In this document: positions 57,093-64,000 of the stretch, in pieces
How the letters are laid out: every line of letters begins with the position of its first letter
How positions within the stretch are numbered: position 1 is the first letter of the stretch
Source: Calcarisporiella thermophila CBS 279.70
Lineage: Eukaryota; Calcarisporiellomycota
Direction: 5' to 3'
Length of the DNA: 64,000 nt
Assembly: GCF_041956535.1 (NCBI RefSeq)
Contig: NW_027192211.1
Coordinates: forward strand, 211,079-275,078
Translations under genes and position numbers: made by a program
Notes under the pieces: model-generated
Databases searched by the model: none
Seen by the model: the letters and a program-made list of their open reading frames with translations, nothing else
What the model was told of the DNA's origin: nothing

Positions 57093-57848
57093 TGTTAGGG
57101 CGACTATTTCAAATTCCCCTCGCACTATATATACTCAACCCAAGCATTCGCATAGCGGGGCAACCCACCCTTGATAGCCATACAGTTCACCTGACATCCT
57201 CTAGTATTTAGTTGCATTTTCACCTTTATATCCCCCGTAATAAATACTGGTTTTAAACTGTTATCTCTCGTTCGCTTTCAGAACCCCACAAAATAAGCGA
57301 GTTGAGCCTTTAAGAAAAGTTTCCTAAAAAGAAGCGTGGCACTAGTCCAAACAGAAAATGGCTGCCAATGCAAAAAAATTTATTGCCAATTTGGGCACTG
57401 ATCACATATCTCTGCCTAACCGAGCTTCCCCAAAGATGGCTGTCATTTTCTTTCGGCGCGCAGAGGCGTGCCTGGATATTCAGAGAGGCATTGGGGGTGG
57501 TTGGTACTATGCAAAAGTGCAAGTGGTTCGCAACGATCCAAGAAAAGACTGATTTCTAACGCTAGGAATGGACTGGTGAAAACTTTGGTAACCGAAATCG
57601 GCCCAACCCCTCCCACCCAAGCAGAGGTTGGAGGAAATTATCCGAAAATAGTCTCGAAGAATGTTCACTGGAAATATTTAAATAAACATTCTTCCTTTTT
57701 CATACGACAATTCTCAGGTCGTCTTTTGATTTAGACACGGCCGGCATCCCCCTTCTTCATCCCCTTTCCTTCCGTCTCTCTTTCCTTTTAACCAGGCAAG
57801 AAGAAACGTTTCCCTCTGTTTCTGCTTCCCGTCGCAAACAAAAATTCT
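57093..57848. other. Intergenic region between tandem repeat-protein genes
   Basis: A 756-bp spacer. Short open frames at 57358-57734 lack codon or splice support. A CT-rich leader lies at about 57745-57835 directly before the next start. No gene is called. Confidence 0.45.
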
Positions 57849-58784
57849 ATGAAGTCACCCATCCTTACCACACTTACTATTGTCGGAATAGCGGTGTTGT
57901 CGCAGGGTGCACCTCACAACAGGCGTGGTATCCTGGATAACACTCTGAACAACCCCGATATCATTGACCACCTTTCTCTCATTGATTCCACCGTTAACTC
58001 AAACCCGCAGACATCGGAAAATCGAAACTCCAACACAAAAGCAAATGGTCCTGGCGACAATTCGGACCTGTCAAAGCAAGGAGGAGAGGGCATTTACCAC
58101 AAAGGCCACTACAAGATGCGCCGTGGCCTCATAGACAACTCGCTCAATAATGTACATATCCTCGACCACCTAGACATGTTCAACACTATAATGAATTCTG
58201 ACGTGGAGAAGGACGAAAATACAAATGCAAACACAAAAGCATCCGGCCCTGGTGACAATTCAGCATATTCACGAAAAGGTCCCGAAGGCTACTACTATCG
58301 GGGAGGAGGAGCGGACGTTTATAACCCACCGATACGATATGTCGCCCCCGCTCAATACCAGCAAATGAATGCGGTTCCCGTGCAAATGATCCCCATTGGA
58401 ATGGCCCCTGTCCAAATGGTTCCAGCAAGGATGACCCCTATCCAAATGGTCCCAGCCCGAATGTCGCCTACAGCCATGGATACAGTTGAAATGGATAGTG
58501 ATAGAGGCAGATATGATCCAGACGCCATCAACAACTCAATGGAACCGCCCAACCAAGATTTGACCGATGTATTAGGGAAGAAAAAGCGTGGCCTCCTCGA
58601 CAACACTCTCAACAATGCTGATATCATTGATCATCTTTCACTCATTGATTCGATGGTAAACTCGAACCCACAGGATTCGGAGAATCGAAATGCAAACACT
58701 AAGGCATCAGGACCAGGCGATAACTCCAGTCTCTCAAAGCAAGGACCGGAGGGCGCCTATATTAAAAAGGGAACGGGGCACTGA
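57849..58784 (+). CDS. Secreted protein of three repeats with dibasic sites and Met-rich linker
   Basis: A single exon encodes 311 residues. The signal peptide is MKSPILTTLTIVGIAVLSQG. Three units of about 58 residues begin after RR (25-26), RR (91-92) and KKKR (244-247). Each runs G-(I/L)-(L/I)-DN-(T/S)-LNN, D-(I/H)-L-type leucine pattern, (V/M)NS(N/D), EN-x-N-x-NTKA, GPGDNS and a Gly/Tyr tail. A linker at about 150-243 contains Met-rich near-repeats (PVQMIPIGM, PVQMVPARM, PIQMVPARM). The NS...NT-x-A-x-G...NS pattern parallels the gene at 56553, so the two are probably distant paralogues. Unit 3 is closer to unit 1 than to unit 2. Kex2 processing and secretion are inferred from the sequence. 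Function unknown. Confidence 0.85.
   Translation: MKSPILTTLTIVGIAVLSQGAPHNRRGILDNTLNNPDIIDHLSLIDSTVNSNPQTSENRNSNTKANGPGDNSDLSKQGGEGIYHKGHYKMRRGLIDNSLNNVHILDHLDMFNTIMNSDVEKDENTNANTKASGPGDNSAYSRKGPEGYYYRGGGADVYNPPIRYVAPAQYQQMNAVPVQMIPIGMAPVQMVPARMTPIQMVPARMSPTAMDTVEMDSDRGRYDPDAINNSMEPPNQDLTDVLGKKKRGLLDNTLNNADIIDHLSLIDSMVNSNPQDSENRNANTKASGPGDNSSLSKQGPEGAYIKKGTGH
57927..58766 (+). repeat. Three in-gene coding repeats
   Basis: The repeat units are at about 57927-58097, 58125-58298 and 58590-58766. They are each about 170-177 bp, diverged at DNA level but well conserved in protein, which suggests selection on the peptide rather than recent duplication. Confidence 0.75.
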
Positions 58785-59440
58785 GAAGGCTACTAATAAC
58801 TCTTATTCTTTGCTGGATTTTCTTTTATTATTTGATATCACATTTGATAGAAAGTCTCTTCTGCCGATATTTCTTTTTTTTAATTGTGTAAGCATTCTTG
58901 TATTTTCTTTCTTCTTTCGTAGTTCTTAATCTCCAGCTGAATCTTTTTACTCGATACCCCATTGAAAGGAAAAACTATAAATAAAATAAAAATTGTAAAA
59001 GCGTTATATCCAATTTTTATTTTTGGATTTACTTTAACTCCTCTTTTGTAACATGGTGAGATAAGCAACCTTGTGTACTATTAGGTCGACTTTTAAGTAG
59101 GAGATTTTTTTTACAGTTAGTCTTACAGAATATCACTATATTCTTCCGAAAGATTATAATAGGCAAAATTTTTTCTATATTTTTAATGCATATTGAAGTC
59201 ATCGTAAATTGCGCATGTAAATCTTTTCGTCTTGCAGCTCGACGTGAACTTCTCTATTTGAGCTATTAGAAATAAGTAAACAACGGCTATATTTGAATCC
59301 ATATCAACAAATAATGGTTACAGGTTGTTATATAAGAACAAAATAGCGTCAAGAGAGGCAAAATATAACCGAATATATAATAAAAAGCAGTTTGCTATTT
59401 ATAATTGAAGAGGAATATTCTATATCTATAAGCCTTCTAT
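58785..59440. other. Convergent intergenic region
   Basis: A 656-bp AT-rich region lies between 3' ends. Nothing is recognised. Confidence 0.4.
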
Positions 59441-60703
59441 TCATGACCCAAGGGCTGACCAATTTCGCATCAAGAATTCCTGGTGAAAAATAAAAATAAA
59501 GTGCATGAATTTAAGTAGAAACGTTGTTAACTCAGAAAAAGAATTATAACTTACATAAGTTAAAAAGATGACTGCGCTTGCAGGGGCACTTTTAAAGAGC
59601 GTAATCCCACATCCTCGGTAAAATCCACGTAGCCCCTCGTTCCGCCAAAGCTCTCTGCTTACCTCCATGAAACTACGTCTTCGGACCGCCACTCCTCGTA
59701 AGGCCATAAGCTCCTCTTCCGTCTGCATCTGGCTCTTGACAACGTCAGCAGGGAAAAGAGAAAAGTTATAGGCGACGCCTGCAATTGCACCAGCAGTCAT
59801 TAGGTATCCCTCCGATAGCTCGCTCTTCTTCTTCCCGGTACTCTGCTGGAACCACCGGCAAAGAAACTCATAGGTACCAAACCATGCGGCTCCACCCCCA
59901 GATTCACGTAAGAAAGTTCCAAGATGACCCCGGTAGAAACCCTTGATGCCATGCTGTTTAAAAGTGTCCGAGATAACCGTTAGAGGGCCACGATAGCTAC
60001 CGACAGCGTTTTTATCATAGAGAGCTGCATCTTGGACCTGCATCTTGCATTTTACAAGCTCGACAGGAGTAAGGATCAACGATACAAACGCTCCAGCAAT
60101 ACCACCCGCAACGCATAGTTGCTGTATCGATAGAGGAGGGAGAAGCTCAGGATTGGTATTCCGAATGGCCATGCGCTCTTTAGGAGTAGCAGAGTACTCG
60201 CGGATTAAGCGTTGGGTCTCGTTGTATGCAAAAAAAAGGAAGGCGTTTTCTATCATGGAGCCAATCACCGGCGATGTAAGCCCCTGATATAAACCACGCA
60301 TGCCCTCATTTTTAAACGTCTGTGCCAAGCACTGCCATGGACCCTGGAACGAGCGTTCATTAACGGGCTGAGATTGGAGCCGAACTTTCACGGTATCAAA
60401 AGGATATTCGACAACCTTGCCGACCATGCCTGCAATCTTGTATTTTCGGCAGAAAAGTGGGTACCAGTGGAAAAAATCATTGAAAAAATGCACATCGTTA
60501 GCATCCAAGAAATCGAAATCAACTGCTAATTAAGCTTTTCGTGGGAAAATCGCTAAGCAGTAAGACCGAAGAAATTGACTTACAGAACCAAAGAGGAGCT
60601 CATACATCTGCTGTTTTGCTCCCGCCTCGACCTTTATTTTAGCCCCTATCTGTGCGCTTTGTTTGTCATCAATGTGGGTTTCAAGCACTTGTTTCAAGTC
60701 CAT
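59441..60703 (-). CDS. Mitochondrial carrier, ornithine/basic amino acid type
   Basis: This is an inner-membrane solute carrier of the SLC25 family, best matching the ornithine carrier group (yeast Ort1/Arg11). Exons are 60703-60584, 60436-59555 and 59479-59441, about 346 residues. Three Px[DE]xx[KR] signatures mark the three repeats: YPFDTVKVRLQSQ (repeat 1), LTPVELVKCKMQ (repeat 2) and LFPADVVKSQMQ (repeat 3), each with a downstream YxG-type piece (GLYQGLTSP, GFYRGHLGT, GFYRGCGIT). The first intron (60437-60583, 147 nt) is longer than its neighbours; splicing to ATTGCAGGC restores GSIAGMVGKVVEYPFD. The 40-residue N-terminal extension is hydrophilic. Ornithine export for arginine synthesis is the likely role, but carnitine/acylcarnitine relatives cannot be excluded. 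Confidence 0.85.
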
Positions 60704-60859
60704 GGCAATAAAACTATTGAAATAGGGGAAAAAATGGGGAAAGAAATCAATAAGCGCTCAATTTTCGCTGACAGCTAAGCTGCATTAAGAGGGGCTGCGC
60801 CGCATACCTTCATCATTAAATTTGGATGGCAATTTTTTCCTTAGACTTTAGGTTACAGG
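60704..60859. promoter_or_regulatory. Compact bidirectional promoter
   Basis: Only 156 bp separate the start codons of the divergent carrier and Vam7-like genes, so the promoters probably overlap. Confidence 0.5.
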
Positions 60860-61969
60860 ATGGAGAACATCCAGACCATTTTTATTCGTGAAACCGAATC
60901 CCGCCCAGATCCCAAACCCCACACTGTCTACAGGATAGAGGTCCATGCACCAGTGAGAACATGGAGCGTCTGGCGTCGCTATTCCGAATTTGATGCCCTT
61001 CACAACAAGCTTCTTCGCATTGCTCCATCTCCCACTGTCCCTCTCCCTGCCAAAACCCTCTGGTCTCCCTTCCAGAATCAAGCTTCTCTGGTCGAAGATC
61101 GCCGCCGTGGTCTTGAGGAGTACTTGCGTGGAATACTTGCCTCGCGTGATGACAGGTGGCGAAAATCAGAAGAATGGAAAGAGTTTCTTGCGATACCGAC
61201 TGGACGGTCACTAGATCCCGCTCAACAGTATACCCTTCAGAGTTGGCTGGACGAATATGGCGAGATGCAGAACACGGTACGTGAAATAAGGAACCTGATT
61301 AACCGACGAGAGACCCACATGGCTCGAAATGAGATCTCAGCTGGCCATAACTGCACTCTGCAAGCAAAACGGCTGCTAACGACACTTGGCAACAGAATAG
61401 GCAGTTTGGATGCAGGGCTGGTTGCATTAGCTAATGGTGGTGGAGATAAAACGGGCACAATGTTATCAGAAGGAGAACTCCGGCGGCGACAGGATAAGAT
61501 GAACGAGCTTCGAGATGAGCGTGAAACACTTACCAAGCTGGTTATAGCGGGGAGACAAGAAAACGGTACGTTTTTGCAAACTAGCTCCTCCATGCCAAAT
61601 ACCGGCGAGAGAAACGCACTCCTCTACAATCATCAACACAGCACACCCCTCACCAAGCCCCCGAGCAAGCCAGTTTCAAGGAGAGTGTTTGGCAATGCTG
61701 CCATATCTACTGAGGCACCCAAAGAGACGGAGGAAACTCGTGGGCTTGACAATGAAGGGCTAGTACGTTTACAGCAGGAAATGATGCTTGACCAAGACAA
61801 GCAGATGGAGCAGTTTTCAGCTATATTGCAACGCCAGAGGCATCTTGGACTTGCCATCGGCAATGAACTGGACACCCATAACCGGCTCCTTGACGAGCTG
61901 GACTCCAGTGTAGAGCGCACTGATGCTAAACTGAAACTGTCGAGAAAAACTCTGAATAAAATTAAATAA
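60860..61969 (+). CDS. Vam7-like SNARE with PX domain
   Basis: This is a vacuolar/endosomal Qc-SN SNARE that binds PI3P through its PX domain and acts in homotypic vacuole fusion. A single exon encodes 369 residues (yeast Vam7 is about 316). The PX domain (about 5-115) contains the PI3P-binding RRYSEF segment and PLPAKTLWSP. A disordered middle follows. The SNARE motif (about 300-365) includes LGLAIGNELD, then THNRLLDELDSSV. At the ionic zero layer, where Q-SNAREs have Gln (the Q of DTQN in SNAP-25-type helices), this protein has His, encoded CAT. There is no C-terminal membrane anchor, as expected for Vam7. The substitution is unusual. Confidence 0.88.
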   Translation: MENIQTIFIRETESRPDPKPHTVYRIEVHAPVRTWSVWRRYSEFDALHNKLLRIAPSPTVPLPAKTLWSPFQNQASLVEDRRRGLEEYLRGILASRDDRWRKSEEWKEFLAIPTGRSLDPAQQYTLQSWLDEYGEMQNTVREIRNLINRRETHMARNEISAGHNCTLQAKRLLTTLGNRIGSLDAGLVALANGGGDKTGTMLSEGELRRRQDKMNELRDERETLTKLVIAGRQENGTFLQTSSSMPNTGERNALLYNHQHSTPLTKPPSKPVSRRVFGNAAISTEAPKETEETRGLDNEGLVRLQQEMMLDQDKQMEQFSAILQRQRHLGLAIGNELDTHNRLLDELDSSVERTDAKLKLSRKTLNKIK

Positions 61970-62390
61970 GCACCCTTTCCATGCGATTGTTTTTGCTCTG
62001 ATATTATCCACCCTTGTTAATAATTTTTTTTATCATATAATTGTTATTTTTATTGAGCTGTCCTTTTTTACCCTTTTTCCCTCTGTTTACTACTCTCATT
62101 ACTGAACACAAACAATTCACAGTATTTATGACAGTTTTTATTTCATATTTTCAAGGAAAATAAAAAAAAAATAGATAAAAATGCAAAAATTGTTTAACAA
62201 TAGGGGGAAAGGGTGAAAAATACAAGAGGTTATAATATACCGTAATGGTATAGAGGTTGATTATATAGAAACGTCAGGAAAAAGTGTTCTAAAGCCAGCA
62301 ATAGATAGTCTAATGTTCGACATCATTCGTTCAGCCCTACAAAAGGTTGGACCCCTTTTCACGTTGACCATAAATCCAAGCCCACTTGAA
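61970..62390. other. Convergent intergenic region
   Basis: A 421-bp AT-rich spacer between two 3' ends. Nothing is recognised. Confidence 0.4.
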
Positions 62391-63068
62391 TCATTCATCT
62401 CGTCGCAATCTGCCTTTTTTGGGGGGTGGCTCAAAGTACTCGCCATTTAGCTGAAGCCCAAAATTTAACCCAGAAGCAGAGTGCTGCGCAGCTTCATGTG
62501 GATGCATGTGTAGCCTCCTTTTTAACGAATCTGGACTCATCACTACCCCAATACCACCCTCTGCCCCTTGTGGAATTAAGGCATCGAGTGTTGCGGGATT
62601 TTGATGTTGGTAAGGAGAAGGGGGAACAAAGGTAAATGCTGTTTCGAATCCGAGACCGGCTGTTTCAGCGGAGGGACGCACATCGTTATTCCGGCCAGTT
62701 GATCCCGCATGCTGCTGCTGAGATGGAGGTGCTGGTGAGGTCGAAGCGGGCTGGGAATGATCACGCAATTGGCTAAGCTTCGAACGAGCAAACGCAAGTA
62801 CGTCACCAGCGGGAATGGATTGATGCCATACGTCTCCCTCACTCCCACCTTGATGTTGGCGGTAGGCCTCTATATGGGGATGTGACACGAGATATGCATA
62901 GAGATCCTGAAGACATTGCTCATAGCCGGCCTGATAAGCCCTACGCTGGAGACTGGTTGCCGATTTATAGAGTTGAGTGACAGAGGTTGCAGCGGCACGG
63001 AATGATGAGACAAGAGCTTGCTCTAAATCAGCGTTACTAAAATGATCCTGTGATTGATTAGATTCCAT
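62391..63068 (-). CDS. DUF4588/HAPSTR1-like protein
   Basis: A single exon encodes about 225 residues. The N-terminal third has the helical pattern of the DUF4588 family (human HAPSTR1/C16orf72), seen in LVSSFRAAATSVTQLYKSAT, then RRAYQAGYEQCLQDLYAYLV and DVLAFARSKLSQLRD. HAPSTR1 partners the HUWE1 ubiquitin ligase in animal stress control; whether the fungal proteins do so is not known to me. The C-terminal part is disordered and rich in Pro, Gln and Ser, ending in a basic nuclear-localisation-like PPPKKGRLRRDE. I start at the ATG at 63068. Confidence 0.65.
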   Translation of the reverse strand: MESNQSQDHFSNADLEQALVSSFRAAATSVTQLYKSATSLQRRAYQAGYEQCLQDLYAYLVSHPHIEAYRQHQGGSEGDVWHQSIPAGDVLAFARSKLSQLRDHSQPASTSPAPPSQQQHAGSTGRNNDVRPSAETAGLGFETAFTFVPPSPYQHQNPATLDALIPQGAEGGIGVVMSPDSLKRRLHMHPHEAAQHSASGLNFGLQLNGEYFEPPPKKGRLRRDE

Positions 63069-63599
63069 TTATCAGAGAAGACAGAGCTCTACTTGGCTCT
63101 AAGTGATCAAGAAGGTTCACGAAAAACTAGTGTTGGATCCCACCATTTACAAACAATAAGACATTAAGCCACAGATATCTAATCTTATTGCTTTGATCTG
63201 CAACTCTGTATAGAGTCCACATTAGAAAATTGAAAATCAGCCCCTAAATATATGCACCCAATGCTAAGAGGGGCTAAGCTACAAAGCAAGCACGACGACT
63301 CTGTTTGCGATAATAATACAGGGTCGATGTGCGTCACCAAAACAGGATCATGGCACAGGTAGGGGAGTAGTGGGAATAGAAGCCAAGATAGCAGCGCCTG
63401 ATGTGTTTGCTATCAGCTGCGATATATCAGTACACAGAAGAAAAACGGGAGAGACGATCATCAATCTCTGCTGTTCCAGAATTCTTGATGGTATTATCGC
63501 TGATATCGTTGATATTTTCTACCTCAATTAAGCTATAAAATGGGACCGAGTGCCCTCCGCATCAAGAGCATTCAACAGCAACAGCGACTAAAAAACAAA
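63069..63599. promoter_or_regulatory. Divergent promoter region
   Basis: A 531-bp spacer lies between the head-to-head DUF4588-like and secreted-protein genes. It contains TATAAAA at 63534-63540, about 60 bp before the ATG at 63600. Confidence 0.5.
63534..63540 (+). promoter_or_regulatory. TATA box
   Basis: TATAAAA lies about 60 bp upstream of the secreted-protein ATG. It is an exact core match in a typical position. Confidence 0.6.
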
Positions 63600-64000
63600 A
63601 TGTTCAAAAAATCCTTCATTACACTTGCGCTTGCCGCTCTCCTCGCCAATGCCTTCAACCCTGCTCTGGGCGCACCTCTCGCCGAGGAGAATGTAGAAGG
63701 CGTTGAGAGCCCTTTGGCGGAACGCAGTATTGGTATCCTTGGCGGATTGGGAGGTTGGGGAGCATGCAATCCTTGTATCGGATACGGCGGATGGGGATAC
63801 CCCTCCTGTCATAGGCCTTACTACGCTAACAATGCCTACCAAATAAATGCCGCTAATACAGACAACTGCTTCGATCACCGTGCCAACCTTGCCGCCAATG
63901 TGAGGGCAAATGAGCACACAAATGCGGCCAACATGCAAACACCTACAACACCGCTGCTACTAACGCCGTTGTGGCGAAGCGACCAAATTCGTTCGGCGTA
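63600..64000 (+). CDS. Small secreted Gly/Asn-rich protein, 3' end cut by window
   Basis: No family is recognised. The frame is open from the ATG at 63600 to the window end. The signal peptide is MFKKSFITLALAALLANAF, followed by a possible processing site (LAER near residue 43). A Gly/Trp/Tyr-rich segment follows (GGLGGWGACNPCIGYGGWGY) with several Cys, and then Asn/Ala-rich repeats (ANNAYQINAANTDNC, AANVRANEHTNAAN). After about 63940 the current frame loses this style, while the +1 frame continues it (NTYNTAATNAVVAKR) and adds a dibasic KR. A one-base deletion near 63940-63945 is therefore suspected. Composition links it to the other secreted proteins of this region, without clear sequence homology. 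Confidence 0.65.
   Translation, partial: MFKKSFITLALAALLANAFNPALGAPLAEENVEGVESPLAERSIGILGGLGGWGACNPCIGYGGWGYPSCHRPYYANNAYQINAANTDNCFDHRANLAANVRANEHTNAANMQTPTTPLLLTPLWRSDQIRSA

Noticed and set aside
57358-57734. Overlapping plus-strand frames between the two repeat-protein genes
   Set aside because: They have no signal peptide, no repeat units and no consistent codon pattern.
62426-62635. Plus-strand frame in the DUF4588-like gene
   Set aside because: It is antisense to the better supported minus-strand gene.
1-64000. CRISPR arrays, phage or bacterial operon features
   Set aside because: All genes carry spliceosomal introns or eukaryotic domains; no spaced direct-repeat array was seen.

Overview
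The window is a stretch of a filamentous fungal nuclear genome. Almost every gene is split by short GT-AG introns of about 45-75 nt, and the gene set is fungal: an ERT1/AcuK-type Zn2Cys6 factor, a NoxA-like NADPH oxidase, a Clr4/SUV39 methyltransferase, Vam7, ORMDL, xylulokinase and many small Kex2-type secreted proteins. A complete SANT-SWIRM-JAMM protein of the MYSM1 type is unlike the well-known yeasts and would fit an early-diverging fungal lineage; that placement is inference. Gene models were built by hand from splice signals, reading phase and family resemblance, so some exon junctions are tentative and are marked as such. I recognised no tRNA, rRNA, CRISPR array or transposase gene.

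Layout. 1-7 kb: GC3-rich valyl-tRNA synthetase (5' end missing), a heat-shock-factor-type regulator and an MscS channel. 7-15 kb: small or unknown membrane proteins, a mitochondrial-type AAA ATPase and an ML/NPC2 lipid-transfer protein. 15-29 kb: MYSM1-like histone H2A deubiquitinase, stomatin, ERT1/AcuK regulator, reticulon, Clr4-like H3K9 methyltransferase and NADPH oxidase. 30-50 kb: CTR9 (Paf1 complex), a GPI-type secreted protein, xylulokinase, kelch membrane protein, ORMDL, an unknown protein, MAF1, a small tail-anchored-like protein, a secreted HExxH metalloprotease-like protein, a SWIRM protein and a Sec14 lipid-transfer protein. 51-64 kb: five genes for secreted, low-complexity or internally repeated proteins with dibasic sites, interrupted by a mitochondrial ornithine-carrier-like gene, Vam7 and a DUF4588/HAPSTR1-like gene.

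How they fit together. Several genes act in chromatin and transcription (HSF, MYSM1-like, Clr4-like, CTR9, MAF1, ERT1/AcuK, SWIRM protein). Several act in lipid and endomembrane biology (NPC2, ORMDL, Sec14, reticulon, Vam7, stomatin). Genes are often arranged in head-to-head pairs with short shared promoters (107 bp between the ORMDL and neighbour start codons, 156 bp between the carrier and Vam7).

Most interesting: (1) two neighbouring secreted proteins (56553-57092 and 57849-58784), each made of three related repeats of about 50 residues behind dibasic sites, sharing a motif pattern with a third neighbour (53713-54636); (2) the Vam7-like SNARE has His at the ionic-zero-layer Gln position; (3) the MYSM1-like gene appears to use two GC-AG introns; (4) the Clr4-like enzyme carries an acidic tandem-repeat insert between chromodomain and catalytic region; (5) an imperfect 240-bp inverted repeat lies at 53057-53296.
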